Assembly: GCF_000420725.1 (NCBI RefSeq)
Contig: NZ_ATVM01000021.1
Coordinates: 1-50,457, forward strand
DNA from: Marinococcus halotolerans DSM 16375
Lineage (GTDB): Bacteria; Bacillota; Bacilli; Bacillales; Marinococcaceae
Direction: 5' to 3'
DNA: 50,457 bases
A program made the position numbers and the translations under genes. Below the pieces are notes generated by a model. That model had not been told where the DNA came from. It was given only the letters and a program-made list of their open reading frames with translations, and did not search any database. Positions 7,360 to 15,351 of the stretch are shown in pieces; positions within the stretch are counted from its first letter, which is position 1; every line of letters begins with the position of its first letter.

Positions 7360-9240
7360 ATGCTGGACTCTCTATTGTTTCAACTAATGCTGATCGGTGC
7401 CGTCGGGATCGGCTCCCAGTGGATTGCCTGGTTCTCTAGGCTGCCGGCCATAGTCGTTATGTCTGTGGCCGGGCTTTTGATCGGGCCGATATTTGGACTG
7501 ATTAATCCTTCCGAAGCATTTGGCGATCTGTATGGTCCCATCGTATCGATTGCCGTAGCTATAATTTTGTTTGAAGGAAGCCTGAATCTTGATTTCAGAG
7601 GGCTTCAGGGGCTTCAGAAGCCTGTGTACCGTATCATCACGATAGGAGCTTTGCTGGCCTGGATACTGGGCTCATTAACAGCCCACTTTGTGGCAGGCTT
7701 ATCGTGGGAAGTATCCTTTATTATCGGTGGTTTGCTGATCGTCACGGGACCTACCGTCATTCTGCCGCTTCTCCGGCAGGCAAAGCTGAAGCCGAGGCCG
7801 GCCAGAATACTTAAGTGGGAAGGAATTGTCGTTGACCCGTTTGGCGCTCTTCTAGCAGTATTTGCGTTTGAAATTATCCGCACTTTCACTTCCGAAGAGT
7901 CGGCTTTCGTATCACTCGTTAATTTCTTTATGGCTTCGTTGTTTGCTGTCTTTCTGGGGATTCTGTTCGGAAGAATTATCGGTTGGACCTTTGAACGGGG
8001 TCATGTGCCGGAGTTTCTGAAATCTCCGGTCGTTCTGTCGATGGTGATTGCAAGCTTTGTCATTTCGGACGTAGTCATGCATGAAACGGGACTGTTGGCC
8101 GTTACTGCGATGGGAATGACAATTGCGAACCTGCGTATCAGCTCGATCAGCGATATGCAGCACTTTAAAGAAAATATTTCCGTGCTGCTGATTTCGGGTA
8201 TATTTATTATGCTGACAGCATCACTCGACCGGGCTACGCTGATGCAGATTTTCGACCCGCAAATTATCGCCTACGTCCTTTTGATGCTGTTTTTAGTTCG
8301 TCCGCTTTCAATATGGCTATCGACCATAGGGACCGATTTAACATTTGGGGAAAAAGCGCTGGTCGGCTGGATCGCTCCCCGGGGGATTGTAGCTTTAACA
8401 GTAGCAGGGTATTTTGCAAATGTGCTTGAAGAATACAACTATGCCGGGGCTTCTATTATCACTCCGCTTACGTTTGCGCTCGTGTTTGCGACTGTATGCT
8501 TCCATGGGTTTACTATCGGGCCGCTTGCCAGAAAGTTAAATCTTTCAAAAGAGGGACTTCCGGGAGTTCTGTTTGTAGGAGGAAGTTCCTTTACGACAAA
8601 TCTTGCTCAAAAGCTGAAGGAAATGAATGTGCCGGTTCTGATTGCCGACTCTTCGTTTGAACATTTGTTTAATGCCCGCAAAGCGGGAATTGCTTACTAC
8701 CGGGGAGAGATTCTCTCCGAGCAGTCGGAGTATTCACTGGACATGACCCCATATAATAAGATTATCGCGGCTACCGACCGGGATTCTTATAATTCGCTGG
8801 TTTGTACCACCTTTGTCCCCGAATTCGGAAGGAAGGATCTGTTTCAGCTCAGCTGGCATCAATCAGACCGGAATGAACCCGATGAACTGATGAGAAAAGT
8901 CGGCGGCCGCGTACTGTTTGAAAAAGGCGCGACGTTTGAAGAGCTGAACTGGAAAGTAGATGCGGGTTACGTATTTAAATTAACGTCTTTAACAAAAGAA
9001 TATTCATACCAGTCATATTTAAATGACCGGGCGGAGGATGTAGTACTGATCGGCATCCAAAAACCGACTGGGCGCCTGGAGTTCTTTGCTCTTGATAATG
9101 CAATAAAGCCTGAGGCAGGAGACAAAATTCTCAGCCTGAGTCCGCCAAGCAACCAGGAGGTAAAAAAGAAAGAAGAACTAAAGGAACAGTCAAGAGAAAA
9201 GCAGAGTGCTCGTAAGCCTTCGGGACCTTCCTTAAATTAA
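7360..9240 (+). CDS. Cation/proton antiporter (CPA family) with C-terminal nucleotide-binding domain
   Basis: This 626-residue protein has about 12 hydrophobic segments (residues 1-390) of the Na+/H+ exchanger fold. A soluble tail follows, with a Rossmann-like RCK/TrkA-N domain beginning VLFVGGSSFTTNLAQ and a likely TrkA-C-type domain near residues 540-600. Such proteins export Na+ or K+ in exchange for protons and support pH and salt homeostasis; the RCK part usually gates transport. The conserved region VVDPFGALL lies in the membrane core. ATG 7360 is chosen because GAAGGGA lies about 7 bases upstream and the protein then starts at its first helix; a reading from 7285 adds a basic stretch that is probably untranslated. 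The ion specificity cannot be read from sequence. Confidence 0.88.
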   Translation: MLDSLLFQLMLIGAVGIGSQWIAWFSRLPAIVVMSVAGLLIGPIFGLINPSEAFGDLYGPIVSIAVAIILFEGSLNLDFRGLQGLQKPVYRIITIGALLAWILGSLTAHFVAGLSWEVSFIIGGLLIVTGPTVILPLLRQAKLKPRPARILKWEGIVVDPFGALLAVFAFEIIRTFTSEESAFVSLVNFFMASLFAVFLGILFGRIIGWTFERGHVPEFLKSPVVLSMVIASFVISDVVMHETGLLAVTAMGMTIANLRISSISDMQHFKENISVLLISGIFIMLTASLDRATLMQIFDPQIIAYVLLMLFLVRPLSIWLSTIGTDLTFGEKALVGWIAPRGIVALTVAGYFANVLEEYNYAGASIITPLTFALVFATVCFHGFTIGPLARKLNLSKEGLPGVLFVGGSSFTTNLAQKLKEMNVPVLIADSSFEHLFNARKAGIAYYRGEILSEQSEYSLDMTPYNKIIAATDRDSYNSLVCTTFVPEFGRKDLFQLSWHQSDRNEPDELMRKVGGRVLFEKGATFEELNWKVDAGYVFKLTSLTKEYSYQSYLNDRAEDVVLIGIQKPTGRLEFFALDNAIKPEAGDKILSLSPPSNQEVKKKEELKEQSREKQSARKPSGPSLN

Positions 9241-9248
9241 TGAAAGTA

Positions 9249-9292
9249 TAAAAAAGCCGCCTGACCAATTTTATGGTCAGGCGGCTTTTTTT
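9249..9292. terminator. Bidirectional intrinsic terminator
   Basis: A long perfect stem (AAAAAGCCGCCTGACCA and its complement) with A and T runs on both sides separates the convergent antiporter and oxidoreductase genes. Confidence 0.9.
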
Positions 9293-9320
9293 ATTTGTAG
9301 TGCGCATTGGAATGCTGGTG

Positions 9321-10322
9321 TTATTGGGAAACATCCACGAGCAGCTTGCCCGTGTTCCGGCCGGTGAACAAGCCGATGAATGCTTCCGGAATGCGGTCGA
9401 ATCCGGTGAGAATTGTTTCTTCATACTGCAGGTCCCCGGAAGCTACCCAGGCTGCAAGCTGTTTGGTTGCTTCATCAAATTCATCAGCGTAATCGCCTAC
9501 GATAAAGCCTTTCATCAATGCGCTTGATTTAATGAGCTTGAATTGGACTCTCGGTCCGTAATTGTCCGGATCGTTATAAGTAGAAATTGCCCCGCACTGA
9601 ACTACACGGGCAAATTTATTTAAATGATCAAGCACAATATCGCTCATTTCACCCCCGACGTTGTCAAAGTACACGTCTACTTTGTCCGGGCATGTCCGCT
9701 TGATGGCTTTTGTTAAATCCTCTGTTTTGTAATTGATTACTTCGTCGAAGCCAATGCTTTTCATGTAATCGAGCTTTTCATCGGTACCCGCAATGCCGAC
9801 TACACGTGCGCCCTGCATTTTAGCAATCTGCCCGGCAAGTGAACCGACAGCTCCGGCGCCGCCGGAAATAACGAATGTTTCTCCCTCTTTAGGCTGGCCG
9901 ATGCTGAGGGTGCCGAAATAGGCGGTGAGACCAGGCATGCCGACAGCGCTTAAATAAGCAGAAACCGGAGCTGCTTCCGCCTGGACCTTCCGTACATCCG
10001 AAGCGCTCACGTTAACGTATTGCTGCCACGGCAGATTACCGGTCACGTAGTCGCCTTCGTTTAAAGAATCGTCGCGGCTTTTAAGCACCTTTGCAATGGC
10101 CCCGCCGGCAATTGGTTTATGAAGCGGAAAAGGAGGAACATATGATTCGCGGTCGTCCATTCGTCCTCTCATATAAGGGTCAACAGAGATATAGATCATT
10201 TGCAGAAGAGCTTCTCCCTCTGCTGGTTCGTCGATTTCTACGTGTTTAAATGCGAAGGTATTTTTATCGGGCAGGCCTTTTGGTCTTTCGTGCAGGAGTA
10301 TTTGTCTCGTTTTCGTTGCCAT
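9321..10322 (-). CDS. NADP-dependent zinc-free oxidoreductase, MDR family (YfmJ type)
   Basis: This 333-residue protein belongs to the leukotriene-B4-dehydrogenase/curcumin-reductase group of medium-chain reductases. It contains ISVDPYMRGRM near the N-terminus and the nucleotide-binding loop SGGAGAVGS. The catalytic zinc ligands of alcohol dehydrogenases are missing, as expected. Family members reduce alpha,beta-unsaturated carbonyls with NADPH. ATG 10322 is chosen because AAAGGAAG lies upstream; longer readings add a non-conserved leader. It starts 22 bases after the stop of the cupin gene, so the two probably form an operon. Confidence 0.9.
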   Translation of the reverse strand: MATKTRQILLHERPKGLPDKNTFAFKHVEIDEPAEGEALLQMIYISVDPYMRGRMDDRESYVPPFPLHKPIAGGAIAKVLKSRDDSLNEGDYVTGNLPWQQYVNVSASDVRKVQAEAAPVSAYLSAVGMPGLTAYFGTLSIGQPKEGETFVISGGAGAVGSLAGQIAKMQGARVVGIAGTDEKLDYMKSIGFDEVINYKTEDLTKAIKRTCPDKVDVYFDNVGGEMSDIVLDHLNKFARVVQCGAISTYNDPDNYGPRVQFKLIKSSALMKGFIVGDYADEFDEATKQLAAWVASGDLQYEETILTGFDRIPEAFIGLFTGRNTGKLLVDVSQ

Positions 10323-10344
10323 TTTATATGCTGCTTCCTTTCGT

Positions 10345-10860
10345 TTATGAAAAATTTGTCCAATAAGTAAAAAGTGGTCCATCTGAGCCGAAAACGGGAT
10401 CGTAATCGGGAAGAGGAACGCGGTAAATATTGTTTATCTTTTCCGGGCGCTCGGAAGGGTCCCCGGTGCACATATCATAATCCGAACCGCCTGGATAAGC
10501 ACCAATAACTGCAAAGTCTTCACTCTGCTCAATGAGTTTATGGCCGTATCCAGCCGGCAGAATCAATACGTCGCCGTGTTTTACATTAAGCTGTGGGCCC
10601 TGTTCGCCGCCTATGTGCAAAAGGGCGGAACCACTTACGCATCCGAGCACCTCATGCGAATTACTGTGATAATGATGGTATTTAAATACACTTCCTTTCC
10701 ATGCTCCCAGCCAGTTATTTGAATTAAAAAGTTCTTTAACATCCTCAGAGCCGGTTACAGTCTGTCTATAAACGAGCGCAGGAAAACTCGGATGATTAGG
10801 TATCTTACCGTCGTCTCCCACGGTAAATGTTTCTATATGAACTTCTTCGCGGCTTTTCAT
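10345..10860 (-). CDS. Cupin-fold protein, YjlB-like
   Basis: This 171-residue single-domain cupin has motif 1 as HHYHSNSHEVLGCVSG (metal ligands His, His, Glu) and motif 2 as GDVLILPAGYGHK. The layout matches YjlB-type cupins of Bacillus, whose substrate is not known to me. It is predicted to be cytoplasmic. The ATG at 10860 has GGGAGG about 8 bases upstream. It is the first gene of a likely two-gene operon with the NADP-dependent oxidoreductase downstream and is divergent from a Fur-controlled operon. Confidence 0.87.
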   Translation of the reverse strand: MKSREEVHIETFTVGDDGKIPNHPSFPALVYRQTVTGSEDVKELFNSNNWLGAWKGSVFKYHHYHSNSHEVLGCVSGSALLHIGGEQGPQLNVKHGDVLILPAGYGHKLIEQSEDFAVIGAYPGGSDYDMCTGDPSERPEKINNIYRVPLPDYDPVFGSDGPLFTYWTNFS

Positions 10861-10954
10861 ACAAGTGCCTCCCTTTTTGACTGACTGACAGCATACTCTA
10901 TCAAGTATATTCCACATAGAGGAAGAATAAAAACTTCAGGTTCAGGAATAAATA

Positions 10955-11010
10955 TTGACATTGAGAATCGTTTTCAATAAACTATACATAACAAATGAGA
11001 ATTATTTTCA
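10955..11010 (+). promoter_or_regulatory. Promoter with two Fur boxes
   Basis: TTGACA (10955-10960) and TAAACT (10978-10983) are 17 bases apart. A 7-1-7 Fur box, TGAGAATCGTTTTCA (10962-10976), fills the spacer and a second, TGAGAATTATTTTCA (10996-11010), lies downstream near the expected start. Both fit the Bacillus Fur pattern, so the following genes should be induced by iron starvation. Confidence 0.8.
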
Positions 11011-11025
11011 AATAGGAGGATAAAC

Positions 11026-11346
11026 ATGGACGGATTGATGATCATTGGAGCAGACAGACTGGGGGCCATACCCGACCGGTTAAAAGAATTAGGCTTTCAG
11101 GACATCAAGCATGTCACCGGGCGTAAAGTAAAAATGGTACAAAAGGAAATTCCGCCAAATATTGATCTGGTGCTTGTGCTTACTGATTTCATCAATCACA
11201 ATGTTTCTGCCAAATTAAAGGAACGGGCCAAAAATCAAAACGTACCGATCTGCTATGCGAAACGGTCCTGGTGTTCTATTTATAAAGCATTGAGTAATAG
11301 TGATGAAGTGTGTGCGAAATGTCCAATGCTTCAAAAATGTAATTAA
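11026..11346 (+). CDS. DUF2325 domain protein under Fur control
   Basis: This 106-residue protein covers the DUF2325 domain, from GLMIIGADRLGAIPDRLKE to a cysteine-rich end. Cysteines at 76, 83, 96, 99 and 105 (CAKCPMLQKC at the end) could bind metal or an Fe-S centre; that is inference. No biochemical role is established to my knowledge. AGGAGG lies just before the ATG. Two Fur boxes in its promoter tie it to iron limitation, and it is followed 18 bases later by another unknown gene in the same operon. Confidence 0.85.
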   Translation: MDGLMIIGADRLGAIPDRLKELGFQDIKHVTGRKVKMVQKEIPPNIDLVLVLTDFINHNVSAKLKERAKNQNVPICYAKRSWCSIYKALSNSDEVCAKCPMLQKCN

Positions 11347-11364
11347 TGAAGGAGCGGTATAAGG

Positions 11365-11817
11365 GTGAAAAAGCAGCATCATGCGAAAAGAATAATGCCT
11401 GAAATTGATGATTTGTTTATTTCTATTATTCAGAATGTAATGAAAGAACTGACAGGAGCAAGTATTGAGAGTCAGCTGGATGTAGTAAAGTGTGTAAAAA
11501 AACACTGGAAAACAATCGGTGTTTCTTCGCCGGAACAGGAGTCGCAAAAGGTTGTGCTGTACGCAGCTTTGATGGATGAAAGCCTGAAGGCTTACCGGAA
11601 CATAAAAACACTGCGGGGAGCACAATTTATTTCGCTAGAAAAAGGCGGGGCCTGGTTTACCGGGAAAAACCCAAAGGAAGTGCACGTTTTGACATATACA
11701 GAAAGCGCAAGCATGAAATCAGTATGGAGGCGCAAGCCCTGCCCGACCGGCGCAGAGCGTATGTACTGGTCTAATTTATACACTGGTTCCAAAAGAATGA
11801 TTCTGCACTGCGAATAG
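11365..11817 (+). CDS. Unknown protein in the Fur-controlled operon
   Basis: This 150-residue soluble protein starts at GTG, with GAAGGAG about 11 bases upstream. It has no signal peptide or membrane helix and I cannot assign a family. The N-terminal half looks helical (MPEIDDLFISIIQNVMKEL), and the C-terminal half holds aromatic and cysteine residues (WRRKPCPTGAERMYW, LHCE at the end). Because it sits 18 bases after the DUF2325 gene with no terminator between, it should share the Fur promoter. Its role in iron physiology is only inferred from that. Confidence 0.75.
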   Translation: MKKQHHAKRIMPEIDDLFISIIQNVMKELTGASIESQLDVVKCVKKHWKTIGVSSPEQESQKVVLYAALMDESLKAYRNIKTLRGAQFISLEKGGAWFTGKNPKEVHVLTYTESASMKSVWRRKPCPTGAERMYWSNLYTGSKRMILHCE

Positions 11818-11918
11818 AAAGCATCTCCCTTGTTTTTTACTCTAAGGAAATGGGAATATACGGTTAGCGTCTTCTAAACAGGAAGCCGTGTATTTGACAG
11901 GATAGGGGAGACGTTCAT

Positions 11919-12818
11919 ATGTATCAAAAAGCTTTACTTATTATTAACGGAAACAAAGACGTTAATGAAAAACAAAAGCAGTTAAATACATTTATCCAGG
12001 TATGGGGAACTTCTATTGTGGAGCTTGTCATCAGGCAGGCGCAGTCCAAAGAAGATGTACGTAAAACGTGTGCTTCGATAGATGAACAGGTAGAGGCAGT
12101 ATTTATTGCCGGCGGCGACGGGACCATTCATGAAAGCATCAATGGATTGATGGAGTCCCCGTATGCCCCTGATGTAGGTGTGCTTCCATACGGCACCTGT
12201 AATGATTTCTCAAGATCTCTCGGTTTGGCGCAGAATCCAAAGCGGGCTATGACAGATATGCTTGAAAAAAACACGAAAGAAATCGATATCGGTTCCATGA
12301 ATGATCGTTTCTTCGCTAACTTTTACGGAATAGGTTTGATTGTGGAAACGTCGGAAAATATTGATGAAAACTTAAAGGGCGCGATCGGAAAGCTAAGTTA
12401 TTTTATCAGCACGCTGCAAACTGTTCAAAATCCGGAAGTATTTTCTTATCAAATGAAAATTGACGGAGAAAGCTACACCGGGGAAGCGGTAATGATTCTG
12501 ATCATGAACGGCCACTCCATCGGTACAAACCAGGTGCCGGTAGGAGACACCTCAATGCAGGACGAGCAGTTCGAGATTTTTATTGTTCCAGAGGGCGGCA
12601 ACAGCTTAATGAGAGAATTTTTTGCAACGATGGGGACTAAGGAAATTGATAATGAAAACAGCCCCATTGAGCACGTGCTCGGCAAAAATATCGAGTTGAC
12701 TACAGATCCGGTAAAACAGGCAGACACGGATGGAGAAGTTTATACCGAAACGCCTGTAAAAATCAATTTAGGGGAGAAAAAAGTACGGTTTCTCGTTTCC
12801 GGAACCCCTGCAGAATAG
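11919..12818 (+). CDS. Diacylglycerol/lipid kinase family protein
   Basis: This 299-residue DAGK-family protein carries the nucleotide-binding signature GGDGT (65-69) and the downstream block LPYGTCNDFSRSLG. Relatives phosphorylate diacylglycerol or other lipids on the cytoplasmic face of the membrane. It resembles the YtlR/BmrU branch more than the essential DgkB, but this is a judgement from general features. It has its own GGGGAG ribosome site and a terminator; the upstream 100 bases show no Fur box. Confidence 0.88.
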   Translation: MYQKALLIINGNKDVNEKQKQLNTFIQVWGTSIVELVIRQAQSKEDVRKTCASIDEQVEAVFIAGGDGTIHESINGLMESPYAPDVGVLPYGTCNDFSRSLGLAQNPKRAMTDMLEKNTKEIDIGSMNDRFFANFYGIGLIVETSENIDENLKGAIGKLSYFISTLQTVQNPEVFSYQMKIDGESYTGEAVMILIMNGHSIGTNQVPVGDTSMQDEQFEIFIVPEGGNSLMREFFATMGTKEIDNENSPIEHVLGKNIELTTDPVKQADTDGEVYTETPVKINLGEKKVRFLVSGTPAE

Positions 12819-12850
12819 GAGAGGCCAAGCCGGCCTCTCCTTATTTTTAT
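12818..12850. terminator. Intrinsic terminator between convergent genes
   Basis: A 9-base perfect stem (GGAGAGGCC with GGCCTCTCC, overlapping the stop codon) is followed by TTATTTTTATT. Confidence 0.75.
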
Positions 12851-13965
12851 TCTTTGAAGATATTTTGTTCAAGCTCTGCATCTTTCACATTAGCAAGCGG
12901 CTGCATAATAAGAGAAGGATCGAAGCTGTTCAGCGACTGGCCATGGAGAATGCGGTGGGGGGCATCGGGATTGGCCAGAGCGGTTCTGCCAAGAGACACA
13001 AAATCAGCAGCACTTTCATCGATGGCGTGGGACGATTTTTCCGGGTCTCCAAGGTCTCCGTTGGCAATGACCGGGAGCCCGCTGTATTCTTTAGCCGCCT
13101 GGGCCATGCTGAGTGTGTCATTTCCAAAGCCGTCACCGAGGCCGTCACCGTCCGTAGTATGAATATAATCGAGCGGCGTCTTCCCTAGCTCGGAGAAAAT
13201 AACTGCAGCATCTGCCTCTCCGCCCGGCCAGCGATAAGAGCCATCTGTTACTTTGGCCTGCGAAATACGAATGCCCAGAATAGGGACAGGGCCGATGGCT
13301 TCGCGCACGGCTTCAATTACTTCGGTGAGAAAGCGTACACGGTTTTCCACGGGACCCCCGTACTGGTCTGTACGCTTGTTGGTGGAAGCGGATAAAAACT
13401 GATCAAGCAGATATCCATTCGCTCCGTGAAGCTCTACACCGTCGAATCCCGCTTCTAATGCATGAAGAGCAGCCTGAATAAATCCCTGCTTAGCAGTCTC
13501 CATATCATCCTCGTTCATGGCTTTTGGGACTGGGAAAGCTCCCTGGCCGCCGTAGGAAGATACTTTTTCAGCAGGAGGCTGCACAGAAGAAGCGGAAGCT
13601 GTTTCGCTTGTGTACTGATTGTACTGGGACTGAGCGCCGGCATGCATAAGCTGGGCGATCATTTTGCTTCCGTGCTCTTTAACTGCTTTTGTGATCGGCT
13701 CCCATCCCTGCTGATGCTTTTCATTGGCGAGTCCCGGCTGATTGGCGTAGCCCTGGCTGTAAATTTCATCGGTGTAAATTCCCTCCGAAATAACAGCGGA
13801 AAAACCACCGAGAGCATAACGCTCATAGTATCTGCGCATCCGGTCGTTTGGCGTACCGTCATCATCTGCGCTAATCCGTGTCATCGGAGCGACGATCAGC
13901 TTATTTTTAAAAATGTGGTTGCTTATATGCTGCTGGTTAAACAAGGTTTCTTTTACTTGTGCCAT
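12847..13965 (-). CDS. NADH:flavin oxidoreductase, Old Yellow Enzyme family (YqiG-like)
   Basis: This 372-residue TIM-barrel flavoprotein has typical blocks: NKLIVAPMTR at the N-terminus, AQLMHAGAQ, FDGVELHGANGYLLDQFLSA and FVSLGRTALANPD near the FMN phosphate site. Relatives reduce activated double bonds or nitro compounds with NAD(P)H using FMN. Length matches B. subtilis YqiG. AGGAGGAG lies just upstream of ATG 13965. No partner genes are adjacent in the same direction. Confidence 0.9.
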   Translation of the reverse strand: MAQVKETLFNQQHISNHIFKNKLIVAPMTRISADDDGTPNDRMRRYYERYALGGFSAVISEGIYTDEIYSQGYANQPGLANEKHQQGWEPITKAVKEHGSKMIAQLMHAGAQSQYNQYTSETASASSVQPPAEKVSSYGGQGAFPVPKAMNEDDMETAKQGFIQAALHALEAGFDGVELHGANGYLLDQFLSASTNKRTDQYGGPVENRVRFLTEVIEAVREAIGPVPILGIRISQAKVTDGSYRWPGGEADAAVIFSELGKTPLDYIHTTDGDGLGDGFGNDTLSMAQAAKEYSGLPVIANGDLGDPEKSSHAIDESAADFVSLGRTALANPDAPHRILHGQSLNSFDPSLIMQPLANVKDAELEQNIFKE

Positions 13966-14118
13966 ACTACTCCTCCTATAACTTCATCGTTTTCTCTCCC
14001 ATGTCATTCCCGTTTTCAGCATTGGGAAACTGACTGAAATTTTAAAAGTGAAAAATAAGAATTGCTTGGCTGTTTAGAAGGAAGGGTGCACCACGTCAGT
14101 AGGTACATCGGCACAGGA

Positions 14119-14142
14119 AAGCGGGCCGCGACTGGCCCGCTT
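14119..14142 (-). terminator. Weak terminator hairpin after the SE1832-like gene
   Basis: AAGCGGGCC and GGCCCGCTT form a perfect 9-base stem at the stop codon of the minus-strand gene. The following bases are only moderately T-rich, so termination is uncertain. Confidence 0.45.
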
Positions 14143-14323
14143 ATTTATTGTATTCCCGGATTTGTGTATTAATGTCATGCATTTCTTTTTCAAGAATGTC
14201 GAGCTCGCGCATAATACCGTCAGTATTACCTCCGAAAGATTCGAGTTTTTCCAGATCTCCCTGTATGCGTACATAATCTGATTTTAACATGGCCAGCTGG
14301 TGGTCAAGTTCGCGAAGAGTCAT
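14141..14323 (-). CDS. Small coiled-coil protein, SE1832-like
   Basis: The 60-residue product is almost entirely helical and highly charged, with the stretch LKSDYVRIQGDLEKLES that resembles the SE1832 family of small Bacillota proteins of unknown function. The ATG at 14323 is preferred because GGAGG lies 11 bases upstream; ATG codons at 14341 and 14356 are in frame but lack a ribosome site. It is divergent from the siderophore ATPase gene, and the Fur box between them could also affect it. Confidence 0.65.
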   Translation of the reverse strand: MTLRELDHQLAMLKSDYVRIQGDLEKLESFGGNTDGIMRELDILEKEMHDINTQIREYNK

Positions 14324-14395
14324 AGCAGGATCCGCCTCCATAATAAATTTGTACATCTGTTTGCTATTTTAACGCAAAATCGTTATAATTTTAAA

Positions 14396-14410
14396 TGAAA
14401 ATCATTATCA
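14396..14410 (+). promoter_or_regulatory. Fur box upstream of the siderophore ATPase gene
   Basis: TGAAAATCATTATCA fits the 7-1-7 Fur inverted repeat with at most two mismatches. It lies about 60 bases before the GTG start of the transporter ATPase. Confidence 0.8.
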
Positions 14411-14468
14411 ATTTTATGAACGGCATAGGATAAAACTAAGATTGTAGAAAAGAAAGGGGCTTGCGACG

Positions 14469-15293
14469 GTGGCAAGACTTCAAGCAGAGCAGGTAGACGT
14501 TTCCTACGAAAATAAACAAGTCCTGAAAAATATCAGCGTTGACATACCGGAAGGAAAAATTACGTCCATTATCGGGCCCAACGGCTGTGGTAAATCCACG
14601 ATCCTTAAATCACTGTCCCGTATACTGACCCCTGAAGAAGGCGGCGTTTACTTAGACGGCAAATCCATTCATGAAATGAAAACAAAAGAAGTGGCTAAAA
14701 ACATGGCAATGCTTGCCCAGACTCCGGATATTCCGCTTACGTTAACGGTGGAACAGCTGGTATCATTCGGCCGGCACCCGCATCGCAAACGCACCCGGAA
14801 ATTAACTGCGGAGGATAACGAGGCTATTCAAAAAGCCATGACGGATACTGGCGTTTTAGAATTTGCCAGCCGGACTCTGGATTCTCTGTCCGGCGGCCAG
14901 CGCCAGCGGGCCTGGATTGCTATGGCACTGGCACAGGATACGGACCTGCTGCTTTTGGATGAGCCGACAACTTACCTTGATATGGCCCATCAGCTTGAAG
15001 TGCTGGAGCTTCTTCAGGAGCTGAATGAGAAAGAAAGCCGTACGATTGTGATGGTGCTTCATGACTTAAACCACGCTGCCCGGTTTTCTGATCATTTAAT
15101 CGCTATGTGCAGCGGAGAAGTCCAGTGTATTGGATGTCCCAATGATGTGATTTGTAAAAACGTGCTCCGCCAGGTGTTTGGTATTGATGCCCACGTCGTA
15201 ACCGATCCCAAAAGCGGCAAACCGCTATGCATGACGTATGATTTAATCGATCGTACACCTGCTTCCGCAACGGAAATCTCACAAACAAAATAA
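14469..15293 (+). CDS. Iron-siderophore ABC importer, ATP-binding subunit
   Basis: This 274-residue ATPase of the FecE/FhuC/YusV group has Walker A GPNGCGKST (about 37-45), the signature LSGGQRQR, Walker B LLLLDEPTTYLD and the switch histidine in VLHDLNHAARF. It would energise uptake of ferric siderophore by a FecCD permease. It starts at GTG with AAAGGGG about 10 bases upstream. A Fur box precedes it. Its permease and binding protein are encoded convergently next door under a separate Fur box, an unusual split of one transport system. Confidence 0.9.
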   Translation: MARLQAEQVDVSYENKQVLKNISVDIPEGKITSIIGPNGCGKSTILKSLSRILTPEEGGVYLDGKSIHEMKTKEVAKNMAMLAQTPDIPLTLTVEQLVSFGRHPHRKRTRKLTAEDNEAIQKAMTDTGVLEFASRTLDSLSGGQRQRAWIAMALAQDTDLLLLDEPTTYLDMAHQLEVLELLQELNEKESRTIVMVLHDLNHAARFSDHLIAMCSGEVQCIGCPNDVICKNVLRQVFGIDAHVVTDPKSGKPLCMTYDLIDRTPASATEISQTK

Positions 15294-15304
15294 AAATAAG
15301 TAAG

Positions 15305-15341
15305 GCCAGGAACTCCGTGAGGAGCCTCCTGGCTTTCTTTC
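15305..15341 (+). terminator. Intrinsic terminator of the ATPase gene
   Basis: GCCAGGA pairs with TCCTGGC around an inner CTCC/GGAG stem and is followed by TTTCTTT. It lies between convergent genes. Confidence 0.7.
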
Positions 15342-15351
15342 TGCATAATTA

